Assembly (NCBI RefSeq): GCF_018326265.1
Contig: NZ_AP023360.1
Coordinates: 474,501 to 538,500, forward strand
From: Catellatospora sp. IY07-71
GTDB lineage: Bacteria > Actinomycetota > Actinomycetes > Mycobacteriales > Micromonosporaceae
Direction: 5' to 3'
DNA: 64,000 nt
The stretch's first letter is position 1; the number at the start of each line of letters is the position of its first letter. This document shows, in pieces, positions 27,534 through 35,651 of this stretch. The position numbers and the translations under genes are program-made. The notes beneath the pieces were generated by a model. The model saw only the letters and a list, made by a program, of their open reading frames with translations, ran no database searches and was not told where the DNA came from.

Positions 27534-27555
27534 TCGTGGCGGACATTCGCCACGA
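27534..27555 (-). promoter_or_regulatory. Operator-like dyad before saccharopine dehydrogenase gene
   Basis: A perfect inverted repeat TCGTGGCG-6-CGCCACGA lies 17-38 bp ahead of the ATG. The position fits a repressor site or a leader hairpin that could hide the ribosome site. Confidence 0.45.
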
Positions 27556-27615
27556 AAGGTGCGTTATTCACGTGTGTTTCTCCCGCGTCCCCACGGAGGG
27601 ACGCGGGACGGGGGG

Positions 27616-29028
27616 TCAGGAGTCGAAGCCGAGCCCGGCGTGGTCCAGCGTGCGCAGCCAGAGGTTGCGCCGTCCCTGGTGCTCGTCGGCGCGCGCCAGC
27701 GACCAGCGGGTGAGCTGGATGCCGAGCGAGCGCAGCGGCTCCGGGGGCAGCGGCCAGGGCTTGGAGCGGACGAAGTCCAGTTCCGTGCGTGCCGTGGCCA
27801 CACCGCTGAGGTGGTCGAGCATCACCTGCGCGCCGAAGCGGGTCGCCCCGACGCCCAGCCCTGTGTAACCGGCCGCATAGGCCAGCCGCCCGCCGAAGGC
27901 CGTGCCGAAGAAGGCGCAGAACCGGGTGCAGGTGTCGATCACCCCGCCCCAGCTGTGGGTGAACCGAAGCCCCTCCAGCTGCGGGAACGTGGTGAAGAAG
28001 TGCTCGGCCAGCCGGTCGAAGGTGGCTTCTCGCTGTTCGAGGGTGGGCGCGATGCGGTTGCCGAAGTGGTAGATCGCGTCGTACCCGCCGAACAGGATCC
28101 GGTTGTCCGCGGTGAGCCGGTAGTAGTGGAACTGGTTGGCCGAGTCGCCCAGCCCCTGCCGGTTGGCCCAGCCCAGGTCACCGAGTTGCGCCGGGGACAG
28201 CGGCTCGGTCATCAGGGCGTAGTCGTACACCGGGATCAGGTAGCGCTTGAGCTTGCGCAGCAGCGGCCCGAAGGCGCTGGTCGCCAGCGCGACCTTCGCC
28301 GCGCGCACCTCGCCGTGCGGCGTGCGCAGGGTGAGCCCGTCGCGTCCGCTGCTCAGCCCGAGGACGGGGGTGCCCTCGTAGATGCGCACGCCCAGCGACA
28401 GGCATGCCTGGCGCAGGCCCCAGGCCAGCTTCGCCGGGTCGAGCATGGCCACCCGGTCGCGGTCCCACCAGCCGCCCAGGTAGGTGGGCGAGTCGACCTG
28501 CGCCCGCACCTGGTCGCGGTCGAACAGCTCGGCCTGGTAGCCCATCGAGCGGGTCAGCTCGTAGGACTCGTGCAGCCAGTCCAGCTGGTACGCGGAGGTG
28601 GCCACCTCCAGCTCACCGGTGCGCTCGAAGTCGCAGTCGATGGCGTACCGGCCCAGCGTGTCCTCGATCTGGTCGAGGTTCTCCCGGCCGAGCCGTTCCA
28701 GCTCGGTGATCTCGTCCGGGAAGCGGTCCACCCCGTTGGCGAGCCCGTGGGTCAGGCTCGCGGAGCAGAAGCCGCCGTTGCGTCCGGAGGCGGCGTGGCC
28801 GCACACCCCCGATTCGAGCAGGACCACGTCGGCCGACGGGTCGCGCTCCTTGGCCAGCAGGGCCGTCCACAGGCCGCTGTAGCCTCCCCCGATCACCGCC
28901 AGCTGCGCGGTGGTCGCGCTGGTCAGCGGGGGCACGGGTGCCGGCCGCTCAGGCCGGTCCGTCCAGTACGGCGTCGGCGACGCATCCGCAAGCGCCGACG
29001 CCCACAGTTTTGATCCTTTGGCCCGCAT
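27616..29028 (-). CDS. FAD-dependent amine oxidoreductase (DAO family)
   Basis: The 470-residue protein has an FAD-binding GxGxxG motif (VIGGGYSGLWTALLAKERDP, about 45-64), the GHAASGRNGGFC segment typical of PuuB-like enzymes and a C-terminal GYTGLGVGATRFGAQVM FAD contact. Such enzymes oxidise primary or glutamylated amines to aldehydes and produce peroxide. Next to Pot transport genes it is a candidate polyamine oxidase. The ATG has a very strong AAGGAGGAG site. It is paralogous to the gene at 38495-39838. Confidence 0.88.
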   Translation of the reverse strand: MRAKGSKLWASALADASPTPYWTDRPERPAPVPPLTSATTAQLAVIGGGYSGLWTALLAKERDPSADVVLLESGVCGHAASGRNGGFCSASLTHGLANGVDRFPDEITELERLGRENLDQIEDTLGRYAIDCDFERTGELEVATSAYQLDWLHESYELTRSMGYQAELFDRDQVRAQVDSPTYLGGWWDRDRVAMLDPAKLAWGLRQACLSLGVRIYEGTPVLGLSSGRDGLTLRTPHGEVRAAKVALATSAFGPLLRKLKRYLIPVYDYALMTEPLSPAQLGDLGWANRQGLGDSANQFHYYRLTADNRILFGGYDAIYHFGNRIAPTLEQREATFDRLAEHFFTTFPQLEGLRFTHSWGGVIDTCTRFCAFFGTAFGGRLAYAAGYTGLGVGATRFGAQVMLDHLSGVATARTELDFVRSKPWPLPPEPLRSLGIQLTRWSLARADEHQGRRNLWLRTLDHAGLGFDS

Positions 29029-29118
29029 GAGCCGATCTCCTCCTTCTGCTACCCGGGAGCGGGTGACGCTCCTTTTTCCTGATTAATCCCCTGATAAACG
29101 GAATGTCCGGGGATGCCA

Positions 29119-29175
29119 AACGGCCGCCGAGCCGGACCCTCCACGATCAGGCGTGGAGGCCGGGTCGGCGGCCGT
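29119..29175 (-). terminator. Terminator after potC
   Basis: A nearly perfect 25-bp stem (AACGGCCGCCGA... with ...TCGGCGGCCGTT) lies 9 bp behind the potC stop, separating the transport operon from the FAD oxidoreductase gene. Confidence 0.75.
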
Positions 29176-29183
29176 TCAGAGAA

Positions 29184-30017
29184 TTAGGAAGTCGCCGCGC
29201 GGCGGGCGGAGCGGCGGCGGTTGCGCAGCTGGCCCGCGATGACGAACGCGAACGAGATCAGGAACATGGCACTGGCGATGGCGTTGACCTGCGGCGGGAT
29301 GCCGCGCAGGTTGGACCCCCAGATGAACATCGGGAAGGTCTCGTAGCCGCTGGTGCCGGTCACGAAGTTCGTGATGATGAAGTCGTCGAAGCTGAGCGAG
29401 AACGCCAGCAGCGAGGCCGCCACGATGCCGGGCAGCACGAGCGGCAGGATGACCAGACGGAACGCCTGCCACGGCGTCGCGTACAGGTCCATCGCCGCCT
29501 CCTGCAGCCTCGGATCGAGCCCGGCCAGCCGTGCCTTCACGGTGACCACCACGAACGATATGCAGAACATGACATGCGCGATGAGGATCGTCAAGAAGCC
29601 CAGCGGCACCTGCCACCCTATGAACAGGGTCAACAACGAGGTGCCCATCACGATTTCCGGCGTGGCCATCGGCAGGAAGATCAGGGTGTTCGTGCCCTTT
29701 CGCCCGAAGAACCGGTATCTCACCAGCGCGAACGAGATGAGCGTGCCCAGGATCGTGGAGATCAGGGTGGCCCCGAACCCGATGTAGATGCTGCGCAGCA
29801 GCGCGTCGCAGATCCCGGCCGCGCCGCACATGTCGGTCCAGTTGTTCCAGGTGAAGTCGAACGTCTGGAGGTCGAGCACGTAGGTGGTGTTGCGGCTGCC
29901 CGGCTGGTTGAACGACAGCAGGAAGATCACCGCGATCGGGACGAACAGGTACAGCAGGATCAGCAGGCCGACCAGCAGCACCCACTTGTCGGCGAGCCAG
30001 CGCCACAGCGCGTGCAT
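29184..30017 (-). CDS. potC: Polyamine ABC transporter permease PotC
   Basis: The 277-residue inner-membrane permease has about six membrane helices and the cytoplasmic EAA loop EAAMDLYATPWQAFRLVILPLVLPGI, which contacts the ATPase. With PotB it forms the channel for putrescine or spermidine. The start ATG overlaps the potB stop by one base. An acidic, Cys-containing loop (DMCGAAGICDAL) lies outside between TM1 and TM2, longer than I expect for E. coli PotC. Confidence 0.92.
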   Translation of the reverse strand: MHALWRWLADKWVLLVGLLILLYLFVPIAVIFLLSFNQPGSRNTTYVLDLQTFDFTWNNWTDMCGAAGICDALLRSIYIGFGATLISTILGTLISFALVRYRFFGRKGTNTLIFLPMATPEIVMGTSLLTLFIGWQVPLGFLTILIAHVMFCISFVVVTVKARLAGLDPRLQEAAMDLYATPWQAFRLVILPLVLPGIVAASLLAFSLSFDDFIITNFVTGTSGYETFPMFIWGSNLRGIPPQVNAIASAMFLISFAFVIAGQLRNRRRSARRAATS

Positions 30018-30940
30018 CAGACCACCTCGTCCGTGCCGGCGGTGCTGACGTAGACCGTCACCAGCACCAGGATCGTCACCATCAGCATGACCGACAGCGC
30101 CGACGCGATCGGGTAGTCGTTGACCACCAGGAACCGCGACTGGATCACGCTGCCGATCATCTGCGTGTTCGGCCCGCCCAGCAGGTTCGCGTTGACGTAG
30201 TCGCCGGCCGACGGGATGAACGTCAGCAGCGTGCCCGCCACCACGCCCGGCAGGGACAGCGGCAGCGTCACGCGCAGGAAGCTGCGCACCGGCCCGTGGT
30301 AGAGGTCGCGCGCGGCCTCCAGCAGGCGTACGTCCAGCTTGTCCAGGCTGGCGTAGAGCGGCAGCACCATGAACGGCAGGAAGTTGTAGACCAGGCCCGC
30401 GATCACCGCGAACTCGGTCGCCAGCAGCCGCCCGTCCGGCCCGAGCAGGTGGGCCCACTTGAGGAAGTCGACCGCCGGCCCGCTGTCGGACAGGATCGCC
30501 TTCCACGAGTAGGTGCGCACCAGGTAGCTGGTGAAGAACGGCGCGATCACGCCGACCAGCATGAGGTTCTTCCAGCGCCCGCCCTTGATCGCGATGGCGT
30601 ACGCGAGCGGGTAGCCCAGCGCCAGGCAGATCACCGTGGTGATCAGCGCGTACCAGAGCGAGCGCAGGAACTGGACGTGGAACATCTCCCACGCGTCGGC
30701 GTAGTTGCTCCACGACCAGTCGAACACGTAGCCGGTCTCGATCGACCCGGCCGGGTTCCACAGGCTCGCCATGAACAGCTGGACCACGGGGTAGACGAAG
30801 AACACCGCGAGCCACAGCATGCCCGGGGCGAGCAGCGCGTACGGGATCCAGCGCCGCCGCCGCATCCCGGCCGGCGGTTCGACCGGGACCTCGGCGGCGA
30901 CGGCGCTGCCGCCCGACGCGGTGGGAAGGAGGGCCGCCAC
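30017..30940 (-). CDS. potB: Polyamine ABC transporter permease PotB
   Basis: The 307-residue permease has about six helices, TM1 at 33-55 (YALLAPGMLWLAVFFVYPVVQL) and the EAA loop EAARDLYHGPVRSFLRVTLPLSLPGV. It pairs with PotC. The GTG start comes 1 bp after potA, so the four transport genes are tightly coupled. The Pro/Ala-rich cytoplasmic N-terminus is longer than in E. coli PotB. Confidence 0.92.
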   Translation of the reverse strand: MAALLPTASGGSAVAAEVPVEPPAGMRRRRWIPYALLAPGMLWLAVFFVYPVVQLFMASLWNPAGSIETGYVFDWSWSNYADAWEMFHVQFLRSLWYALITTVICLALGYPLAYAIAIKGGRWKNLMLVGVIAPFFTSYLVRTYSWKAILSDSGPAVDFLKWAHLLGPDGRLLATEFAVIAGLVYNFLPFMVLPLYASLDKLDVRLLEAARDLYHGPVRSFLRVTLPLSLPGVVAGTLLTFIPSAGDYVNANLLGGPNTQMIGSVIQSRFLVVNDYPIASALSVMLMVTILVLVTVYVSTAGTDEVV

Positions 30941-30941
30941 G

Positions 30942-32033
30942 TCAGCTCCCCACGAGGAACGAGTGCGCGGGCAGCCAGTGCACCGCCACCTCGGCCCCCG
31001 GCGCGGCCGGGGAGGCCAGGCCCGAGTTCGGCACGAACACGGTCAGCTCGCTGCCCCACGGCGCCCGCACCAGGTACTGCGTGGAGACGCCGGTGAACGA
31101 GGTGTCGGTGATGACACCGCGCACCGCCGCGTGGCCCGAGGGCACCGCGTCCAGCCCGTCGCACAGGTGCAGCTTCTCCGGGCGTACGCCCAGCAGCGCG
31201 CTGCCGGAGGTGACCCGGCAGCGGGCCGCGGGCAGCGCCAGGCGGTTGCCGTGCGCGTCGACTGTGACGTGGCCGTCGGTCTGCCCGGTCACCTCGGCCG
31301 GGATCAGGTTGGACTGGCCGAGGAAGTTGGCCACGAACGCCGAGGCGGGGAACTCGTACATCTCGGCGGGCGCGCCCAGCTGCTCGATGCGCCCGGCCTG
31401 CATCACCGCGACCGTGTCGGCCATGGTCATGGCCTCCTCCTGGTCGTGGGTGACGTGCACGAAGGTGATGCCGACCTCGGTCTGGATGCGCTTGAGCTCG
31501 ATCTGCATCTGGCGGCGCAGCTTCAGGTCGAGCGCGCCCAGCGGCTCGTCGAGCAGCAGCACCTCGGGGCTGTTGACCAGGGCCCGGGCCAGCGCCACCC
31601 GCTGCTGCTGCCCACCGGACAGCTGCGCCGGGCGGCGCGGCCCGTAACCGCCGAGCTGGACCAGGTCGAGCATCTCCGCGACCTTGCGGTCGGCGTCCTT
31701 CCTGCCCACTCCCTTGCGCCGCAGCCCGAACGCCACGTTGTCCGCGACGCTCAGGTGCGGGAACAGCGCGTAGCTCTGGAACACGGTGTTGACCGGCCGC
31801 TTGTAGGGGCGCATCCGGGTGATGTCCAGGCCGCCGAGCGTGATCCGCCCGGCGGTCGGCTCCTCCAGACCCGCCACCATGCGCAGCGTGGTGGTCTTGC
31901 CGCAGCCCGACGCCCCCAGCAGGGCGAAGAACGAGCCGTCCGGGATGGTCAGGGTGAGGTCGTCGACGGCGGTGAAGCCGCCGAACGTCTTGGTGACGTT
32001 CTCGATGCGGAGATCCTGGTTCTGGCCCTTCAC
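30942..32033 (-). CDS. potA: Polyamine ABC transporter ATPase PotA
   Basis: The 363-residue ATPase has Walker A GASGCGKT (40-47), Q-loop region QSYALFPHLSV, signature LSGGQQQR (138-145), Walker B LLLDEP (159-164) and a C-terminal TOBE domain (about 285-360), as in spermidine/putrescine importers. It lies 4 bp after the binding-protein gene. It may also energise import for the second binding protein at 35652, which has no ATPase of its own here. Confidence 0.95.
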   Translation of the reverse strand: MKGQNQDLRIENVTKTFGGFTAVDDLTLTIPDGSFFALLGASGCGKTTTLRMVAGLEEPTAGRITLGGLDITRMRPYKRPVNTVFQSYALFPHLSVADNVAFGLRRKGVGRKDADRKVAEMLDLVQLGGYGPRRPAQLSGGQQQRVALARALVNSPEVLLLDEPLGALDLKLRRQMQIELKRIQTEVGITFVHVTHDQEEAMTMADTVAVMQAGRIEQLGAPAEMYEFPASAFVANFLGQSNLIPAEVTGQTDGHVTVDAHGNRLALPAARCRVTSGSALLGVRPEKLHLCDGLDAVPSGHAAVRGVITDTSFTGVSTQYLVRAPWGSELTVFVPNSGLASPAAPGAEVAVHWLPAHSFLVGS

Positions 32034-32037
32034 CCAG

Positions 32038-33276
32038 TCACGCCCCGATCGCTGCCTGGAACTTGCCCTGGTACTCCTTCTCCTGCGCCTCGGTCAGCGG
32101 CATGAAGATCTTGGTCTTCGCCTGCATCGCGGCGTCGGGGAAGATGAGCGGGTTCTCGGCGAGCTCGGGGTCGATGTCCTTCATCGCCTCCTGCGCGCCG
32201 GCCACCGGGCACACGTAGTTGACGTACGCGGCCAGCTCGGCGGCGACCTTCGGGTCGTAGTAGTAGTCGATCAGCGCCTGGGCGTTGCTCGCGTGCGTGG
32301 CGGTGACCGGGATCAGCATGTTGTCCGACCAGAGCATCATGCCCTCGTCCGGCGCGATCAGCTTGATCTTCGGGTTGTCGAAGCCGAGCTGGATCACGTC
32401 GCCGGACCACGCGATGCACGCCGCGATGTCGCCCTTGGCCAGGTCCTGCACGTAGTCGTTGCCGGTGAAGCGGCGGATCTGGCCGGAGCTGACGCCGCCC
32501 TTCAGCTTCTCCAGCGCCGCGTCGAAGTCGGCGCCGGTGAAGTTGCCCGGGTCCTTGCCGATCGACAGCAGCATGAAGCCCATGGTGTCGTGCATCTCGG
32601 TCAGGAAGGTGACCTTGCCCTTCAGGTCGGGGCGGGTCAGCAGCTCGTCGACCGTGCGCACCTCCTTGGTCACCCCGGTGTTCACGCCGATGCCGGTCAG
32701 GCCGGACTGCCACGGCGCGGCGTACTCCATGTTGGGGTCGAACTGGCGGCCGCGCAGCGACGGGGCCAGGTTCTTGGCGAACGTGGCCACCTTGTCGGGG
32801 CTGAACTTCTGGGCGAAGCCGTTGCGGATGAACGTCGCCGCCATCCAGTCGGTGAACACCACCAGGTCGCGGTTGATCGTCTGGCAGGCCGTGAGCTGCT
32901 GGCGGATCTTGCCGTAGAAGTCGTTGTTGTCGTTGATGTCGGCCGTGTACTCGACGTCGAGGCCGGTCTTCGCCTTGAACGCGACCAGCGTCGGGTGGAT
33001 CTCCGGGTTCTTCTCGTCCTCGTCGATGTAGGCCGGCCAGTTGGAGAAGAGGACCTTGCGCTCGGTCGCCGACAGGTCCTGGGTGGTGCACTTCGGGCCC
33101 TCGGACTGCGTGCCGGTGGCGTTGCCGTTGGTGCCCTTGGTGCCGCAGGCGGCCAGCGCCCCGCCCGCCGCCGCGAACGCGCCGGCGGCGAGGGTCCCGC
33201 GCAGCACGTTCCGGCGGGACGGCATCGCCGACAGCACAGCCTGGGCCTGGGGGGAGAGTGGTATGCGACGAGCCAT
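32038..33276 (-). CDS. potD: PotD-like polyamine-binding lipoprotein, Tat-exported
   Basis: The 412-residue solute-binding protein starts with a twin-arginine signal (SRRNVLRG, Arg21-Arg22) and a lipobox ALAAC (Cys44). It should therefore be exported folded and lipid-anchored. The mature part has the PotD pattern FSNWPAYIDEDE... with aromatic and acidic ligand residues and PVAGAQEAM near the end. The ATG at 33276 has an AAGGAAC site. It follows the aldehyde dehydrogenase by 48 bp and leads potABC. A close paralogue lies at 35652-36887. Confidence 0.92.
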   Translation of the reverse strand: MARRIPLSPQAQAVLSAMPSRRNVLRGTLAAGAFAAAGGALAACGTKGTNGNATGTQSEGPKCTTQDLSATERKVLFSNWPAYIDEDEKNPEIHPTLVAFKAKTGLDVEYTADINDNNDFYGKIRQQLTACQTINRDLVVFTDWMAATFIRNGFAQKFSPDKVATFAKNLAPSLRGRQFDPNMEYAAPWQSGLTGIGVNTGVTKEVRTVDELLTRPDLKGKVTFLTEMHDTMGFMLLSIGKDPGNFTGADFDAALEKLKGGVSSGQIRRFTGNDYVQDLAKGDIAACIAWSGDVIQLGFDNPKIKLIAPDEGMMLWSDNMLIPVTATHASNAQALIDYYYDPKVAAELAAYVNYVCPVAGAQEAMKDIDPELAENPLIFPDAAMQAKTKIFMPLTEAQEKEYQGKFQAAIGA

Positions 33277-33324
33277 CGAAAGTTCCTTCACTGCTGGAGG
33301 GGTTACCGGCGCGGTATCACTTGC

Positions 33325-34809
33325 TCACTGGCTGAAGACGGTGCGGTGCCACGGTTTCGCGGCCACCGCCGTGCGGTCGTACATAACGTGTTTGAGCTGG
33401 GTGTACTCCTCGAAGGAGTACGTGGACATGTCCTTGCCGAAGCCGGAGCGACGGTAACCCCCGTGCGGCATCTCGCTGATGATCGGGATGTGGTCGTTGA
33501 CCCACACGCACCCGGCGCGCAGCTCGCGCGTGCCCCTCAGGGAGCGGTGCACGTCGCGCGTCCACACGCTCGCCGCCAGGCCGTACGGCGTGTCGTTGGC
33601 CAGGGCCACACCCTCGTCGTCGGCGTCGAACGGCAGCACGACCAGCACCGGGCCGAACACCTCCTGCCGTACGATCTCGCTGTCCTGGGCGGCGTCCACG
33701 ACCAGGGTCGGCGCGTAGTACGCACCATGCCCGAGGCCGTCGGGCACCCGCCCGCCGGTCACGATCTTGGCACCCGCGGCGCGGGCCCGGTCCACGAACC
33801 CCGCCACCCGGTCGCGCTGCGCGACGCTGATCAGCGGGCCGATGTCGGTCGCCGGGTCGAGCGGGTCGCCGGGGCGTACCCCCTCGAACAGCTCGGCGAC
33901 CCGCGCGACGAAGCGGTCGTAGAGCGGCCGCTGCACGTAGGCGCGGGTGGCCGCGGTGCAGTCCTGCCCGCTGTTGATCAGCGAACCGGCGACCGCGCCC
34001 TGCGCGGCGGCCTCCACGTCGGCGTCGTCGAAGACCAGGAACGGGGCCTTGCCGCCCAGCTCCAGGTGGATCCGCTTCACGGCGCCCGCGGCGGTCGCGC
34101 CGACCTGGCGGCCCACCGCGGTCGAGCCGGTGAAGCTGACCATGTCCACGTCGGGGTGGGCGACCAGGGCCGCGCCCGCCACCGCGCCGCGGCCGGTGAC
34201 CACGTTGACCACGCCCGGGGGGATGCCCGCGTCCAGGCACGCCTGTGCGAACATCACGCTGGTCAGCGGGGTCAGCTCGGCGGGCTTGAGCACGATGGTG
34301 TTGCCCGCGGCGATCGCGGGCAGGATCTTCCAGGCGGCCATCTGCAGCGGGTAGTTCCACGGCGAGATCGAGCCCACCACGCCGATCGCCTCGCGGCGCA
34401 CGTAGCTGGTGTGGTCGGCCGAGTACTCCCCCGCGGCCTTGCCCGCGAGGTCGCGCGCGGCGCCGGCGAAGAAGGCGGTGTTGTCGACGGTGCCGGGCAC
34501 GTCGAACTCCGCCGCCAGCCGCACCGGCTTGCCGGTCTGCGACACCTCGGCCGCCACGAAATCCGCGGCGCGGTCCGCGAGGATCCCGGCCAGGCGGTGC
34601 AGCGCGCCGGAGCGCTCCCCCGGCGTCGCGCCCGACCAGCCGCCGAACGCGGCGCGGGCCGCGGCCACCGCGGCGTCGACGTCTTCCTGACCAGCGAGTA
34701 CATACTCGGCGACGGTGCTACCGTCAGCGGGGTTGACCACGGCGAACGGCTCACCCGAGCTTCCGTCGGCCAAACGGTCACCGATGACGTTCGGCGAGAA
34801 GCCTGCCAT
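33325..34809 (-). CDS. Aminobutyraldehyde dehydrogenase family protein
   Basis: The 494-residue aldehyde dehydrogenase has SISPWNYPLQMAAWKILPAIAAGN, FTGSTAVGRQVG, ELGGKAPFLVFDDAD and catalytic Cys in GQDCTAATR. It is similar to the copy at 23339 and to PatD/PuuC enzymes. The ATG at 34809 follows AAAGGGGGCGAT; longer readings into the promoter are unlikely. It is the first gene of the operon with potD-potA-potB-potC and diverges from the Lrp-type regulator, so import and aldehyde oxidation should be co-expressed. Confidence 0.9.
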   Translation of the reverse strand: MAGFSPNVIGDRLADGSSGEPFAVVNPADGSTVAEYVLAGQEDVDAAVAAARAAFGGWSGATPGERSGALHRLAGILADRAADFVAAEVSQTGKPVRLAAEFDVPGTVDNTAFFAGAARDLAGKAAGEYSADHTSYVRREAIGVVGSISPWNYPLQMAAWKILPAIAAGNTIVLKPAELTPLTSVMFAQACLDAGIPPGVVNVVTGRGAVAGAALVAHPDVDMVSFTGSTAVGRQVGATAAGAVKRIHLELGGKAPFLVFDDADVEAAAQGAVAGSLINSGQDCTAATRAYVQRPLYDRFVARVAELFEGVRPGDPLDPATDIGPLISVAQRDRVAGFVDRARAAGAKIVTGGRVPDGLGHGAYYAPTLVVDAAQDSEIVRQEVFGPVLVVLPFDADDEGVALANDTPYGLAASVWTRDVHRSLRGTRELRAGCVWVNDHIPIISEMPHGGYRRSGFGKDMSTYSFEEYTQLKHVMYDRTAVAAKPWHRTVFSQ

Positions 34810-35065
34810 ATCGCCCCCTTTGTCGGCTGGTTGACAACCTGCGGCGCGACGATCCTGACATGACCTGCGCCACATGACAAGGGATTCCGTGGTGAATCCG
34901 GGAGGCGGCTACGGATTCCGACATCCTATGTCGCGTGCACATGACGTTTCCGTTACGCGAACGTCCGCCAAGTGTCGGAATCGTCTGCCACGTAGCGATA
35001 CGATGCCCGGGTCGGGTCCCCACCCCTGGTCGATCCCCCCATCTGACACGCCTCAGGAGGCCTCA
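34810..35065. promoter_or_regulatory. Divergent control region, ALDH-pot operon and lrp-type gene
   Basis: This 256-bp divergent promoter region holds three ACATGAC motifs (34858-34864, 34872-34878, 34939-34945), a perfect 15-bp palindrome CGACATCCTATGTCG (34919-34933) and a spaced 10-bp inverted repeat GATTCCGACA / TGTCGGAATC (34914-34923 and 34973-34982). Several spaced dyads fit binding by an Lrp/AsnC octamer, most likely the adjacent regulator. A possible -10 (TACGAT) for the regulator gene lies near 35000. Confidence 0.6.
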
Positions 35066-35584
35066 TTGCCGACGCCCGCCGAACCAGCCGTGCCGCGCGC
35101 CGTGATCCGCCGTCACCCTCAACTGAACCATGCGAACCACGCGCTGCTCGACGACATCGCCAAGCAGATCATCGAGCAACTGCAGGAAGACGGCAGACGG
35201 CCGTACGCGACCATCGGCCGTGCGGTCGGCCTCAGCGAGGCGGCGGTACGCCAGCGCGTGCAGCGGCTCATCGACGCGGGCGTCATGCAGATCGTGGCGG
35301 TCACCGACCCGCTCCAGCTCGGCCTCGGCCGCCAGGCGATGATCGGCGTCCGGACCACGGGTGACCTGGAGGGCATCGCCGACCGGATCTCGGCGATCGG
35401 CGAGGTCGACTACGTCGTGATCACCGCCGGCTCGTACGACATCCTGTGCGAGGTCGTCTGCCGCAACGACGACCACCTGCTGGAGATCCTCCAGGACGTG
35501 CGCGCCGTGGACGGCGTCGTCAGCGCCGAGGTCTTCGTCTACCTCAAGCTCCGCAAACAGACGTACTCCTGGGGCACGGCCTAG
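35066..35584 (+). CDS. Lrp/AsnC family transcriptional regulator
   Basis: The 172-residue protein has an N-terminal winged helix-turn-helix (DDIAKQIIEQLQEDGRRPYATIGRAVGLSEAAVRQRVQRLIDAGV) and a C-terminal RAM domain (about 90-165) that senses small ligands and forms octamers. The TTG at 35066 is preceded by AGGAGG at the right distance; the frame upstream is open but non-coding in character. It sits between the two halves of the polyamine island and diverges from the transport operon. It is therefore the likely local regulator, with polyamines or an amino acid as effector. Confidence 0.9.
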   Translation: MPTPAEPAVPRAVIRRHPQLNHANHALLDDIAKQIIEQLQEDGRRPYATIGRAVGLSEAAVRQRVQRLIDAGVMQIVAVTDPLQLGLGRQAMIGVRTTGDLEGIADRISAIGEVDYVVITAGSYDILCEVVCRNDDHLLEILQDVRAVDGVVSAEVFVYLKLRKQTYSWGTA

Positions 35585-35595
35585 CCCTCGCACGA

Positions 35596-35638
35596 CGAAG
35601 CTCCCGCCATGCTGTCCGGCAGCACGACGGGAGCTTCG
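35596..35638. terminator. Bidirectional terminator after lrp-type gene
   Basis: A perfect 11-bp stem (CGAAGCTCCCG with CGGGAGCTTCG) contains a small inner GCTG/CAGC hairpin, between the convergent regulator and binding-protein genes. Confidence 0.8.
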
Positions 35639-35651
35639 CTCATGAGCTGGT

